Assembly: GCF_902167145.1 (NCBI RefSeq)
Contig: NC_050104.1
Location: 6,346,001-6,410,000 of the forward strand
DNA length: 64,000 nucleotides
Origin: Zea mays
Taxonomy: Eukaryota; Streptophyta; Magnoliopsida; Poales; Poaceae
Reading direction: 5' to 3'
The notes beneath the pieces are model-generated. The model did not search any database and was not told the origin of the DNA. It was given only the letters and a program-made list of their open reading frames with translations. Shown here piece after piece: positions 11,637 to 22,394 of the stretch (position 1 is the stretch's first letter; each line of letters begins with the position of its first letter). The translations under genes and the position numbers were made by a program.

Positions 11637-12031
11637 CCTCGCCCGACCTCGGACTCGGACCGACCACGTCACAAGGGGGGCCATCATTACCCTACCCCTA
11701 GCTAGCTCAGGCTACGGGGAACAAGACCGGCGTCCCATCTGGCTCGTCCCGGTAAAACAGGTAATGATGGCACCCCACGTGTTCCATGACGACGGCGGTT
11801 CTCAGCCCCTTACGGAAGCAAGGAGACGCCAGCAAGGATCCAACAGCCCCGACAGCTATACTTCCACGGGGCTCAAGCGCTCCTCCGACGGCCACGACAT
11901 CACATGAACATGGCAGCAACACCTCTCTGACAGCCACGACGGTATGTACATAGGGCTCTGGCTCCCCTTTGTTAGACACGTTAGCACATTGCTACACCCC
12001 CCATTGTACACCTGGGCCCTCTCCTTACATC

Positions 12032-12038
12032 TATAAAA
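12032..12038 (+). promoter_or_regulatory. TATA box of the Huck-like LTR
   Basis: TATAAAA in a CATCTATAAAAGGAAGG context, about 270 bp from the LTR end. The second element has the same motif on the minus strand at 56421-56427. Confidence 0.6.
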
Positions 12039-12305
12039 GGAAGGTCCAAAGCTCTCGTATGAGAAGGTGGCCGCGCGGGAGAACGGGCCGACGCACAAGG
12101 CTCACGCTCTCTCTCTCTCCCACGCGAACGCTTGTAACCCCCTACTGCAAGCGCATCCGCCCTGGGCGCAGGACAACACGAGGCCGCGGTTTCCCCTTAC
12201 TGTTTTCCCCCTTGTGTCCCGTCTCGCGCCGACCCATCTGGGCTGGGACACGCAGTGACAATTTACTCGTCGGTCCAAGGACCACCCGGGGTCGAAACGC
12301 CGACA

Positions 12306-13772
12306 GGTTCAGGGTCAAGGTTTAGGACATGACTATCCTAGTATTGTCCCTTGTTGTCCTCAAAATTGGAGGGACAAGAGAAAACGCCAGACAACGTACC
12401 TGTCCTGGTTGTCCCGCAACCAAACGCATCATAAGTTACCCTAGAGACACGATGGAGACGGTGCTAGGAGAGACTAGAAGAAGGTTGATACACAAGACTG
12501 CTACCATTACCATCTCGTTCAAAATTATCATTTAAGAGCTATTCGAATAGAAATTATTCTCTATATATTTTTATTTTTATTAGTTTCTTAAATCTTTTGT
12601 ACATTTTAGAGCTTGTTTGGAAACTCTATTTTTTCAAGGAATTTTGTAGAAATCCCAGCGAGGTGTGAAAAACATGATTTATGATAACCACTCAATCTCT
12701 ACCTAACTATATATTCAACACATGCCCACACTGAAGAAAAGGCTGAACACAAGTACGTGAAGAATTAGCTAGCTAGGATCATTAGCTCATTAAAAAAAGT
12801 GCATTATTAAGAGATCCTTTTTACTATTATATGCCATGCATACCTATATTATTCAAACTACAGACAAATCGTGCGAAAAGAATCTCCACATGAAAACAAC
12901 AAGAGGTCCTGTATATATTTCCATAATATAAATGTCAAGCTAGAATATTCGTCGCGTTATGGGGGTGATAAATTAAAACCGTGAGCATCAAATGATTGAG
13001 GTTTGCTAGCTAGCGCAACAAATTCACCACTTTGTTTATATATATATTTTTTGATAGAGTACCTGTATATAATGCTACTTGTCCTAATGAGTGTACATCA
13101 TGACAGATGGGCTAGAGTGTTGTACGGTCAGGAAAGATAATCTATTGAAACCCGTCATAAGGCCTAAATGCACCTGCAAGTTGTACAATGTGCTAATGAT
13201 TACCACAACAGGTGAAAAAGGAAGGGGGTTGGTTATCATAAGGTTGTTCACTTTGAATTAAAGCCATCTGTTCAAACCACTGCTGCTGTAATCTATAGAG
13301 ACAAAACACTGTAGAAATAGTAAAAGTCGGTATATATTAAGAGTCTATTTAGTTTGCTGACTAACTTATCACATTTTATCTAATTTTTTCTATCTAAGGT
13401 TAGTTCTTTAATTCAGGCAAAACCCTTAGACAAAATATGATACAATTAGCTTTGAACCAAAGGGTCCCTAAAGCCAAGCGAACAGGGTTCATGATCGGTA
13501 ATGATAGTCGACCATGGATCATCACGTTGTAGATAAGAACATTAGGATTTTGAAATGACGCATTGTCAGGTTTACTTAGGGGTTTATTGCACTGTGATTC
13601 AATTACATTAAAATTTATTTACCCCTTCTGTTTCCTCAAGAAAAAAATTACATTCGTTCTAAAATGAGTGTGGTTCTGGCTCAATAAGTTTTATATACGG
13701 TGCTTTAAAATAATAGTACCGTTTATTGATCTAGATCTTATGGTTAAAAGTAGGAAGGTACTAAGAGGAACC
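12306..13772. other. Intergenic, AT-rich, no gene seen
   Basis: This stretch between the Huck-like LTR and the PIF element has no long open frame or recognisable repeat. About 13345-13480 (AGTCTATTTAGTTTG ... AACCAAAGGGTCCCT) looks like a degraded MITE, but its ends are too diverged to define. Confidence 0.5.
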
Positions 13773-13775
13773 TAA

Positions 13776-13794
13776 GGCCCTGTTCGGTTATACC
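13776..13794 (+). repeat. Left terminal inverted repeat of the PIF element
   Basis: GGCCCTGTTCGGTTATACC, immediately after TAA at 13773-13775. Confidence 0.88.
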
Positions 13795-15205
13795 AAACCA
13801 GGCCTGGTTTAATCTGAATTGGGATCCAATCCAGCCCACAATCCAAGCCCAGAAAAAATTCCAGGATGATTTGTTTTTTCTCTTCGTTTAAGCCCAGTAT
13901 GGTTTGTAGCCCAGAGGTTTAGATTGTTTTTTTACTCTTGTACTCCTGGATTGTAACCCTAGCTCGTTTGTTCTGGAACAAATCCAACTCGCCGCACGCG
14001 ACTGAGATGAGCGCGCCGCCGCACGTTTCTTACACCGCGCTCCCGCCACCACCTCCTGCTCCCACTGCCACCTCCTTCTCGCAGCTCCCGCCTCTGCCCG
14101 ACGTCGTCGGTGGATGCCGCGTCAAGGCTGGCGCTAAACCACCTGGGCCCGGCGCAAATCCACCAGATCCATTCGCAGCTCTTGTAAGTTAACAGATCCA
14201 TTCGCAGTCGGCGGGCCTTCGTTCTTGGGTTGTCCGGGGGGCAAGCCGCGCAGCGCTGCGACCCAGCGGCGCGACCGACCGACGCGGACGGGCGTGCGGC
14301 CGGCTCTGCCCGCCCTGCAGCTCCACCCACCGGAACCGAATTAAGCACCGCCGTCGCCGCGGCCGGGGCACAGATAGGCCATGCACGCCACAAAGTTGAC
14401 CCTATTGCCCACACCCGCACTTCCCAACTGCTTTTATGACCTCCCAAATTTTTACTTGCTAGTTTGACGAAATTTTTACTTGCTAGTTTGACCCTAAGAA
14501 ACAGTCCATGAGCCCCCTAGCGTTTTGCAGTCCTGTCCTCCTCTACGCACCATGCCTAGTATCGCTGCTGCCATTCAGCTTTTGTGAGACGCCTATATAA
14601 TGCGCCTGATATGATGAATTACCTAGCAGTTGCTATTAATCTATCCAGAAGACTTGGACTGAGTTTGATTGCTATGTAACCACGCGGTTGGTTCTGTACT
14701 TCTACGCAACTGTGCGACATTGGCCAATGTGGTGCCGTTGAACCTTATGTATTATCGTGCCCCCCATCACCATGTTATTCTAGCCCCCTTCGGCATTTCA
14801 GCTCAGCATTCAGCAGCTTTGCATGTTCAACTGAGGTCAGCAGCCAGTCGGTGGTAGCTGCTACTAATAGATAAGCTAAAACCCAAAGCTGGGGCCACCG
14901 ACCGGCGCGCGTGCAGCTGTTCGATCAGTTGTAGTGTGTGTATTTCTCCGCTTTGTTTCCTTTCAGTTTCAGGTCATGTCGGTCAGTGTTGTGCATTCAT
15001 TGTAGGTTCATTTGTATCTATTTTCATATTGTATCTACTCTTGTATCTATTTTCAGATTGTCCCTACTCTTGTGAGAGTCGCGAGGACGAGCTTTCCCCC
15101 TCTTGAGATCCGATGTCTAATCCATTTTTCAAGGTGCTGTGTGCAAAATTTATAGTCTTAAAATTATATGAAGTGTGTAACTATTTTTGTTAACTTGATT
15201 TCCTT

Positions 15206-16150
15206 GTGTTCCTTGATATTGCTTATAGTTTTACAATGGATATGAATACTAGAGATCGCATTAGAAAAAGGAGGGATGATGATGATGACGACCTCATGCT
15301 TTTAATTCTCCCTACTCTACATCTCTTGGGCTATATTATTGGAGATAGTGAAAAAAACTTGCGACATACATCAATGCTAACTGGAGAGGAAAAGGTTAGG
15401 GAGCTACTTGAAGGCCACATCAAGAATTGTAGGACATCATTTAGGATGGAACCTTACATCTTTAAAGCCTTGGTCAATTATCTTAGAAGCGAAGGGTTGG
15501 TTAAAGACACTAGAATCAAGGTCGAGGAGAAGCTTGGTTTCTTTTTATATATGATTAGTCACAATGCGTCATTTGAGTATCTCCAAGTATTCTTTGGTCA
15601 CAGCAATGATACATTCCATCGTGTGATCAAACATTTCTTTGACATAGTTATCCCTGCCCTCAGCATGCGGTTCCTAAAACCTCCCTCCAATCAAGTACAT
15701 GCAAAAGTTCGCGAAGATAACCGATTTTACCCTTACTTTAAGGTGATTTCTTTTAACTCTTATGTCTCAATCTTACAAGGTACTCAACCTTAAATGATCT
15801 TAGAAGATCATTTCTTTTTTTACTTTTTTGCAGAATTGCCTAGGTTCAATATATGGAACCCACGTTCCAATATCAATGTCACCTAATCAAGCTGCACCAT
15901 TCAGGAATAGAAAAGGGACACTTAGTCAAAATGTGATGTTCGTTTGTGATTTTGATCTCAGAGTCACTTATTTGTCAGCTGGATGGGAAGGATCAGCAAC
16001 AGATTCAATGGTTCTCAGATCTGCAATGACCAATTCTATAGGAAAGTTCTAACTAGTAGATGGTGGTTATGCCAATACAGCTTCCTTTCTTGCGCCTTAT
16101 CGTGGGGTTAGGTACCACTTGAAAGAGTTTCTTGGAATGAAAAAAGATGC
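15206..16150 (+). pseudogene. PIF/Harbinger DDE transposase, inactivated
   Basis: Exon 1 (15206 or the internal ATG at 15236, to 15742) encodes the N-terminal helix-turn-helix region ([21 protein letters not shown]). A GT...CAG intron spans 15743-15833. Exon 2 starts AAT TGC CTA at 15834 and carries the catalytic core: IYGTHVP, LAGWEGSATDS (second catalytic Asp) and LVDGGYA. Two lesions are visible. The position normally Asp in the family's DGTH box is Tyr here (IYGTH), and a TAA interrupts the frame at 16049-16051, just before LVDGGYA. The region of the third catalytic residue after RYHLKEF cannot be recognised. The family cuts and pastes DNA in the nucleus; this protein could not. Confidence 0.87.
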
Positions 16151-16418
16151 ATGATCATTGCTGAACCAACGATATGGGACAACATTATCACTGTAAGAAG
16201 CATATGCTTTACCCAGGTTCTTATTTCAGTTTGCTGCTCAAAATGAATTAGTAGCATGTTTTTATTGTTTGAAAATAATAATTTCAGTTTCAGTTTTTAT
16301 GAAATAGTCTTGTGTTCACATTGCAGACATTTCTTAGAGCTAAGAAGTTCCGCAAGAAGTCTTTTCCTCTCAACCACTACAAAATTCTGATGAAGGAGAG
16401 AAATTTAAAACCATAGAA

Positions 16419-16856
16419 GTGGAAGATGAAGATACTAATGAACCACAAGTAGATGCGAGAATAGAACAAGATGAAGATATAGTAATTGTTGAAAGGGTTG
16501 AACAGAGGTTACCTAAAAGGTCAGATGCACCAATTGTCAATCAAGAGAAGGAGACAAAGAGAGTGAGGAAAGATGCACTAGAAGGGCTGATAGGGAGGTA
16601 CCTTGATGTGAAAACAAAGCAAGTTGCAGATGAGGCTGCACAATCAACAAAAGAGAAGGAAGTTGCTCAAGATAATGATTTTTCTATCAAGAGGTGTATT
16701 TCTGTTCTTAAGACTATGGATATCACAAGAGATGAGAAGATCAAAGCAGCTGAGGTGTTTAACACACCAAATTACAGAGAAACATTTATTTGCTTCAATG
16801 ATGATGAGCCAGAAGTCGCTCTCCTATGGCTAAGGGGGAAGATGGGTAAACTCTAA
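16419..16856 (+). pseudogene. PIF second ORF (Myb/SANT-like protein), C-terminal fragment
   Basis: 145 codons with an acidic, charged N-terminal half. The C-terminal stretch (ISVLKTMDITRDEKIKAAEV, then FNTPNYRETFICF and a WLR motif) resembles the conserved tail of the Myb/SANT-like partner protein encoded by PIF/Harbinger elements. In that superfamily this partner binds the transposon ends and helps bring the transposase to the nucleus. The N-terminal trihelix expected in a full protein is not present upstream in frame, so it is truncated or starts in an unrecognised exon. It lies inside the element, after the transposase on the same strand. Confidence 0.65.
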
Positions 16857-17649
16857 AGGTAAGATTCACAATATCTCTGATTAGCTATCTATTTTGAGCG
16901 GTGCAATAATGTTGATTAGTTTAGTACTCTGTTTTGATCAGTTTGGCTGCAAAATTAATTTTGAATTATTGATACTCTATTCAAATGATCAACATGATCA
17001 AATGATTATCATGATGTTTATATCATGATCACTTGGAAATTAGCAACAATGTGTTATATTACATGTCCATTTATTGTTGTGCTATTGACTCACATTCTTT
17101 TCTATTGTAGTTTGCTTGGATTTATTGTGCATACTCATTCATTTGTCTCATGGTGTTCTAGGGTCCAAGGATAAAGATATTATCAATATCTCTAGAGGAA
17201 GAGAAAGTCAAGTCACATCTTCAGTCTGTGCAGGCTGTTTATTCAGTTTATTCAGTTTCAGTCAATAAGGCTTAGCTTGTAGTGTGTGTGGTCTGAAGCT
17301 TGCATGTGCATGTAGAGACTATTTCTTCGGTCTGTGGAGGCTGTGCAGTTTTCAGCTTGTTTCTTCAGTCGTTTCAGACTGTGCAGACATGTGCTCGTCT
17401 CTACTTTCTCAAAAATAGATAGCGTTATTCAGACTGCAGTTTTCAGCTTGTTTATTGATTGGGTTTATTCAGTTTTAAGTTTTCAGATAGCGTTATTCAG
17501 TTTTCAGTTTTTAGATTGTTCCATATGGAATAAACGAACAAATATTTGTTGATTGGGTTTAGGGATTGAATCCCTCAATGGATTGGGTGGAAAGCTTGGA
17601 TTCACCCAAACCATATATGGAAAAAAAACAGCCCCCAGAAAATTCCTAT

Positions 17650-17665
17650 GGTGCCGAACAGGCCC
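17650..17665 (-). repeat. Right terminal inverted repeat of the PIF element
   Basis: GGTGCCGAACAGGCCC on the + strand, followed by the TAA duplication at 17666-17668. Its complement agrees with the left end over GG[C/G]CCTGTTCGG. Confidence 0.88.
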
Positions 17666-17668
17666 TAA

Positions 17669-18125
17669 AGTGGATTAAAATAATTCCAAGAGAGTAGTTA
17701 GCACGTACGGAGTATATGCAAACTCGTCCTATGAAACCCAGCCACTCAATCTTAGGATTCATCGTTGCCATTAGGCTGTCTCCAAATATTTCCCGTGTAT
17801 AACTCATATTTCACCTATATATCTTTTTTTATATACTATTTATTATATTTTATTGTATCCTTTTAAAAAATTCTTCACCTATATATCTTTTATCTCCAAC
17901 CATTCGTTTTTATCTATCTTTCCTGCACCAACTAACTCTAAAAAACATCCATCGAGTACCGAAGAGCCTTCTCCCCTTCCCGACTTCCCCTCCCCACAAT
18001 GCCACACATCCGCAAGACCCACGTGGCTGCCATCTCTTCAAGCACCACCCCGCCATCCAGTCTCCTTTCGTTGTCGTCTCTCCGAGCAACACCACACACC
18101 CGAACTTCATCTCCATGTGGGGCAT
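17669..18125. other. Intergenic spacer, no gene seen
   Basis: Low-copy-looking DNA between the PIF element and the first small LTR. The C-rich part (17940-18125) has short frames on both strands with no recognisable product. Confidence 0.4.
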
Positions 18126-18296
18126 TGTTAGGGACAGCGACCCATTCTGTCTAACAGCCCATGTCGGCCCAAGATAAATCCAATATTACAAAGAAGCAAC
18201 ACAGGATGGAGTGAGGGGTATCAAATATTCAGAGAACAGACATCCATCTTCGCTATTGGCTTCTTCCTCTTTAGCTTCATCCTCTTTGTTGGTGCC
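18126..18296 (+). repeat. Small LTR 1, left part
   Basis: TGTTAGGGACAGCG... is colinear with 24078-24216 (for example CCAATA-TACAAAGAAGCAACACA and GGAGTGAGGGGTATC). It is interrupted at 18297 by the gag-only element. Confidence 0.8.
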
Positions 18297-18915
18297 GATC
18301 TAGGCGCCAAACACTGGAATGAACCACCTGGTGGTGCTCTCTGCAGAGACGCGGACGTCCGCGGCACAGGGCTGGACAGTCCGCAAGAGCCGCTCCTCCT
18401 CTGCGTACGTCCGAGCGGTCCACGCCTGGGGCTCGGACGGTCTGCGATGGCGTAGAGCATCGTCTTCTTCGTAGCATACCTAGATCTCGTCTTCCGAGAG
18501 GGACCCCATCGGGGAGAAAAGATCCTAGGGTGTGTCTTAGCGTTGGCAGGCCACCCAAGACGTCGCTAGTCTATGTAGAGTCCAAGAGAGGTGAAGATTC
18601 GAGGTAGAGGGAGGCTAAACTAGAGCTACACCTAATGCAAAAGGTAAAAACGATAAGTGTATTTGATTGGATCGATTATGGGGGGTTCAATCGGCCGTAG
18701 CCCTTCATCTATATAAACGGGAGGTCTAGACCCGTTACAAGTCGGTTCTCGAGTTAATCCCGCATGTTTAGCTAACGAATCCTGCAAGATATCTGGAACC
18801 CTAACTGATTCTACGCACGCACGGACGATCCGCGCCACTACGACAGACAGTCCGAACCGCGGATCGTCCGGCCTCAGAGCTAGACCGTCCGCGTGGACGT
18901 TTTTGGTGCTCATCA
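18297..18915 (-). repeat. 3' LTR (left) of the gag-only element
   Basis: 619 bp, similar throughout to 20806-21478. Rich in GGACGGTCCGC-like palindromes (for example near 18352, 18410 and 18830-18890). Confidence 0.85.
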
Positions 18916-19529
18916 TATGCCCACTACCTTTTGGTGGAGGTTGACGAACCAAAAGCATATGCACTGCCAGCACCCTTCAGAAAACAATAGATCTCATAAA
19001 TTATTTTGTTCCCGAAGTAAGAACTAAGCCTGATGCAAGTCACCGGCTTTTCAAACCAATAGGGTGATCATTCAATAGAGCTCTAATGCATAAAGGTCGT
19101 TTTGGATTGATCTTTCTCGGCCATGACCATCTGATCGACGAATCAAAATGTATGGAATGAAGTGCCCCCTAGGCTGAATAGACAAAGGGACTATGCATGT
19201 ACCATGGGTTCATCGTCGTACCATTCCATATTTGCACAGGACAATATGTCGACGATGAGTAAGCGGGTGGAAAGTATCCTGGCATCACAAGATGAATATG
19301 CGATGCTTGATGCGTCGCCTTTCGGGCCGTTTTATTCGACCGTTTTGTTTTAGCGGGTGACCGGGGTTTCTTTATTGGCCGATAGCATAGAATGTCCTCC
19401 TTGCTATCATATTTGATGAGCAATTGATCGAAAGTAGGGTCGGCTTTGACGAGTCGACCATGTGCGTTATTTTTGCTTTGCCCCTATGTCCCCTTTTTTC
19501 TTCTTGTGAAGGCTGACGTCCCTGGGTAT

Positions 19530-20748
19530 GGGCGGACTATCTGACTGAATCAGCTGGACCGTCTGCCTGAGCACCGGACTGTCCTTGCGTAGGTGCTGGA
19601 CCGTCCGCGATCCTCGGGTCAGGCTGTCGTGCTCGGCTGCTCAATTGAGCCTGCCCCCCCCCCCCGATGTCTCCGAACTTGTTAGTATTCTTGTCTAGAG
19701 AAATCCCTCCTTGTGGTATGTTTGACGTGCAAGGATCACCAATGATGATAATTTTGCCCTTGCCTTTATCGGTCATTTCCGGTCGAACCAAGACTTTTTT
19801 GCTTTTGGGTTCTATTGTATTGACACGAAATGATTGTGTGTCCACTTGCATCTCCTAAAAAACCAACCGACCCTCATTTCTGGCTGATTGTATCTGTCGA
19901 TGAAAAACATTACAATCATTGGTGGCATGGGAAAAAGAATTATGCCACTTGCATTAAGCACGTCTCTTTAATTCATCCAAAGGAGGAATAATATGTGTTA
20001 ATTTAATGTTGTCATTTTTTAGTAGCTTGTCAAATATTTTATCGCATTTGGCAATATTAAAAGTAAATTTAACCTCTTCTTGCTGATTCTTTTGAACCGG
20101 CTGTAAAGAAGAACACGCAGAAGATTTGGCCTTCTTTGGCCAAACAAGCTCAGCGGTATATACATCTGCGGGTTCATCATCTGAACTATCACGCTCTACT
20201 AGATGTATAGTACGGGCGACCGATTTTGATGTCTCTTTAAATTGGCTTTCATAGGCCAAAGCCCGCTGATGTAGCTGAGCTATTAAAAAGAACTGAGTGT
20301 CATCTAATTTGTCTCTTAAGTAAGATAGCAACCCATTAAAAGCCAGCCCTGCTAGCTCTTTGTCTGCGACATGGATTCAAAAACATCAGTTTCTAGTGTC
20401 CTAGAATCTCCGGATATAATCATTAACCTATTCTTCACGTTCCTGTCAGACTAAGGCTAAATTAGCCAACCCTAATTACTAGTTTCATATGATAGCCACC
20501 AGAAGGATGTCATCAGGTTTACTTACGTTGGGGACTTGAAGCGAAGATAGAAGAGATGCGACGTCGGTCTCTCCATGTTTGACAACCTTCTGGTGGCTAT
20601 CCACCGTGTATTGTGACAAGGTTTTCTCCTTCGCTTGACACATGTAGTCTTCGTATTGTTGTTGCCCATCGGTCGTCAGACTTTCAACAGTTAGCTTCAG
20701 GATATTGTTCGGGGAGATATCTGTGTGATCTTTAGAACCAGCCATTTG
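19530..20748 (-). pseudogene. Gag of the gag-only element, degenerate
   Basis: Three minus-strand pieces form the remains. 20745-20485 starts MAGSKDHTDISPNNILKL. 20331-19954 contains YLRDKLDDTQFF and AYESQFKETSKS. 19851-19537 contains VDTQSFRVNTIEPKSKKVLV and ends in a Q/A/P-rich tail. Stops and shifts separate them. The pattern resembles gag of plant Gypsy elements I have seen in cereals, and no enzymatic domain follows. The run of 10 C at about 19657-19666 lies in a Gly-codon stretch and may be a slippage site. Confidence 0.6.
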
Positions 20749-20805
20749 AGGGCCTGATTTTTAGTAGATCTAGACACCTGGTCCCAAGCGGAGTCGCCAA
20801 AAGTG

Positions 20806-21478
20806 TGTTGGCGTTGTTCTGGGCGTCAAACACTGGAAAGAACCACCTAGCGGTGCTCTTTACGGAGGCACGGACGGTCTGCGGCACAGGGACGGACAGT
20901 CCACGGCCTGGACGCAAGAGTGGCTCCTCCTCTGTGTACATCCGGATGGTCCGCGCCTAGGGCTTGGACGGTCCGTGATGGTACAGAGCGTCATCTTCTT
21001 CGCAGCGGACCTAGATCTCACCTTCTGGGAGGGACCCCATCGGGAAGGAGAGATCCTAGGGTGTTTCTTGGCGTCGGCAGGACACCCAAGACGCCTCTAG
21101 TCGACGTAGAGCCGAATAGAGGTGAAGATTCAAGGTAGAGGGAGGCTAAACTAGGGCTAAACTAGATATACTCCTAATGCATAAGCTAAAAACGATAAGT
21201 AGATTTGATTGGATCGATTGTGGGGGGTTCAATCGGTCATAGCCCTTCATTTATATAAAGAGGGGGTCTGGACCTGTTACAAGTTGGTTCTCTAGTTAAT
21301 CTTGCAGGTTTAGCTAACAAATCCCGCAAAAATATAGAACACTAACTGATTCTACGCACGCGCGGACGATCCGCACCGCTACGATGGAAATTCTACGCTG
21401 CTACGACGGATAGTCCAGACCGTGGATCATCCGGCCTCAGGGCCAGACCGTCAGCGAGGACGTTTTTGGTGCTCAACA
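20806..21478 (-). repeat. 5' LTR (right) of the gag-only element
   Basis: 673 bp. It differs from its partner by many substitutions and small indels, including an extra TACGATGGAAATTCTACGC segment near 21381, so the insertion is not recent. Confidence 0.85.
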
Positions 21479-21483
21479 CTCTT

Positions 21484-21647
21484 GTACCCAGATTCCTCAT
21501 TCCCTATGTTTCTAGAACCTTCTAGCATCTTCCTCCAAGCGCTGATTCACTGCTTACTGCTTCCTCCCGAACTCCATCTCTACGTACCGGATTATACCAA
21601 AGCCTTGGTGGTGGCTGTTGTGTTCATGTGATTGGAGATTGTTAACA
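21484..21647 (+). repeat. Small LTR 1, right part
   Basis: Colinear with 33100-33275 (ACCTTCTAGCATCTTCCTCC, then CCGAACTCCATCTCTAC); ends GATTGTTAACA at 21647. Confidence 0.8.
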
Positions 21648-22390
21648 ATTGATATTAGAGGCGGTTGTTGCTTGCATCCCCATCACCAGGAGCCGTGAAT
21701 CTCAACACCAAACTTCTTCTCGTCGAGATTTCCAAGCTCTTCGATGCACAAGAGGCAAAGTGGGATGAATTGTTTTCTCGTCGGGATGCACGGTGGAAGG
21801 CATCCAGTGGAGCCCCATACAGCTTCTACATTGACATTCATCATGACGCAGAGATTGGCCACGACGCCAGCCCTGTTGTTGCGGAGGAGTCGGCCCTCCA
21901 CGTCGTTTCTGGCGCCAACTACAAGGAGGCACCCACCACCTGTTCAACTCCGAGCCTCACCGAGCATGCGATGGCCGAGTCCGCGCAACGCCGACCGCTC
22001 TACCTCACGAGTGCTCGCTACGTCGCTGGCCGGGGGCAAGGCGGTGACTACCACAGAGCCACGGCCCAAGGTCTAGACGATGTGTGCCCGCACCAAGCCA
22101 TCGGACGCTGACGCCAACCACCTCAGGGACAGTTACCAGTGCACAAGTATGTTCATAAGGTGACATGGAACAACCCGTACCCGTGATCCTACTTCCGCTG
22201 TGCATACGCTCCCTCCTGTCTCGTTGAGAGCCGCTTTTGTGCCTACTTTGCGTGTTCCCAGCACCCGAGCAGCTCGCTGGTGTGAACGAAGTTGCTGGAC
22301 GACCTAATTCGTCGATCCTCCATGAAGTCACAGATGATGGAGCATAGCTTGGGGAGCGTGTTGCTGAGCTGGATGTACCTTTCAGTGGTG
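21648..22390 (+). pseudogene. Internal region start: gag-like N-terminus and unidentified sequence
   Basis: After the decayed primer site, the frame 21665-22111 reads LNTKLLLVEISKLFDAQEAK, then WDELFSRRDARWKAS, resembling the N-terminus of a retroelement gag. The same segment recurs after small LTR 2 (33300-33541). Beyond about 21910 I recognise nothing, and the frame becomes low complexity. Confidence 0.45.
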
Positions 22391-22394
22391 GAGT

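Larger units (their letters stand above)
1..12305 (+). mobile_element. Huck-like Ty3/Gypsy LTR retrotransposon, 5' LTR truncated by the window edge
   Basis: Order on the + strand: 5' LTR tail (1-161), leader, gag, protease, reverse transcriptase, RNase H, integrase, a long non-coding 3' region (6739-10801) and a complete 3' LTR (10802-12305). Window base 1 aligns with base 12159 of the 3' LTR, so about 1.35 kb of 5' LTR lies outside and the whole element would be about 13.7 kb. The LTR start TGTCGGGGACCATAATTAGG and the long spacer after pol recall the maize Huck family (Tat lineage); the family name is from memory and needs a library search. All coding regions are broken by stops and frameshifts, so the copy cannot be autonomous. 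The target duplication cannot be checked because the left flank is not in the window. Confidence 0.85.
10802..12305 (+). repeat. Huck-like 3' LTR, 1504 bp
   Basis: Starts TGTCGGGGACC at 10802 and ends AACGCCGACA at 12305. It contains a 54-bp minisatellite (11313-11636) and a TATA box at 12032-12038 near its 3' end. The matching LTR of the second element is 56136-57906. Confidence 0.88.
13776..17665 (+). mobile_element. PIF/Harbinger DNA transposon, 3.9 kb
   Basis: The element is bounded by TAA target duplications at 13773-13775 and 17666-17668. Its left end is GGCCCTGTTCGGTTATACC and the inverted right end is GGGCCTGTTCGGCACC, the GGSCCTGTTCGG type of grass PIF/Tourist elements. Inside are a HARBI-type DDE transposase (two exons, 15206-16150) and, downstream, a fragment resembling the second PIF protein (Myb/SANT-like, 16419-16856). 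The 5' portion (13776-15200) is probably leader and intron; a small proline-rich frame at 14008-14192 has no recognised function. Coding capacity is broken, so this copy is no longer autonomous. Confidence 0.9.
18297..21478 (-). mobile_element. Gag-only (non-autonomous) LTR retroelement nested in small LTR 1
   Basis: A 3182-bp element flanked by perfect 5-bp duplications CTCTT (18292-18296 and 21479-21483). The LTRs are 18297-18915 and 20806-21478, with ends TGTTG...CAACA in minus orientation. Just inside the right LTR, the minus strand reads TTTTGGCGACTCCGCTTGGG, a primer-binding-site-like sequence seen in plant Gypsy elements, which sets the orientation. The 1.9-kb internal region holds only gag-like frames and no protease, RT or integrase. 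It would depend on proteins from a related complete element. Confidence 0.85.

Noticed and set aside
11281..11667. Minus-strand repetitive open frame of 128 codons
   Set aside because: It is the antisense of the 54-bp LTR minisatellite; the period divisible by three keeps the frame open.
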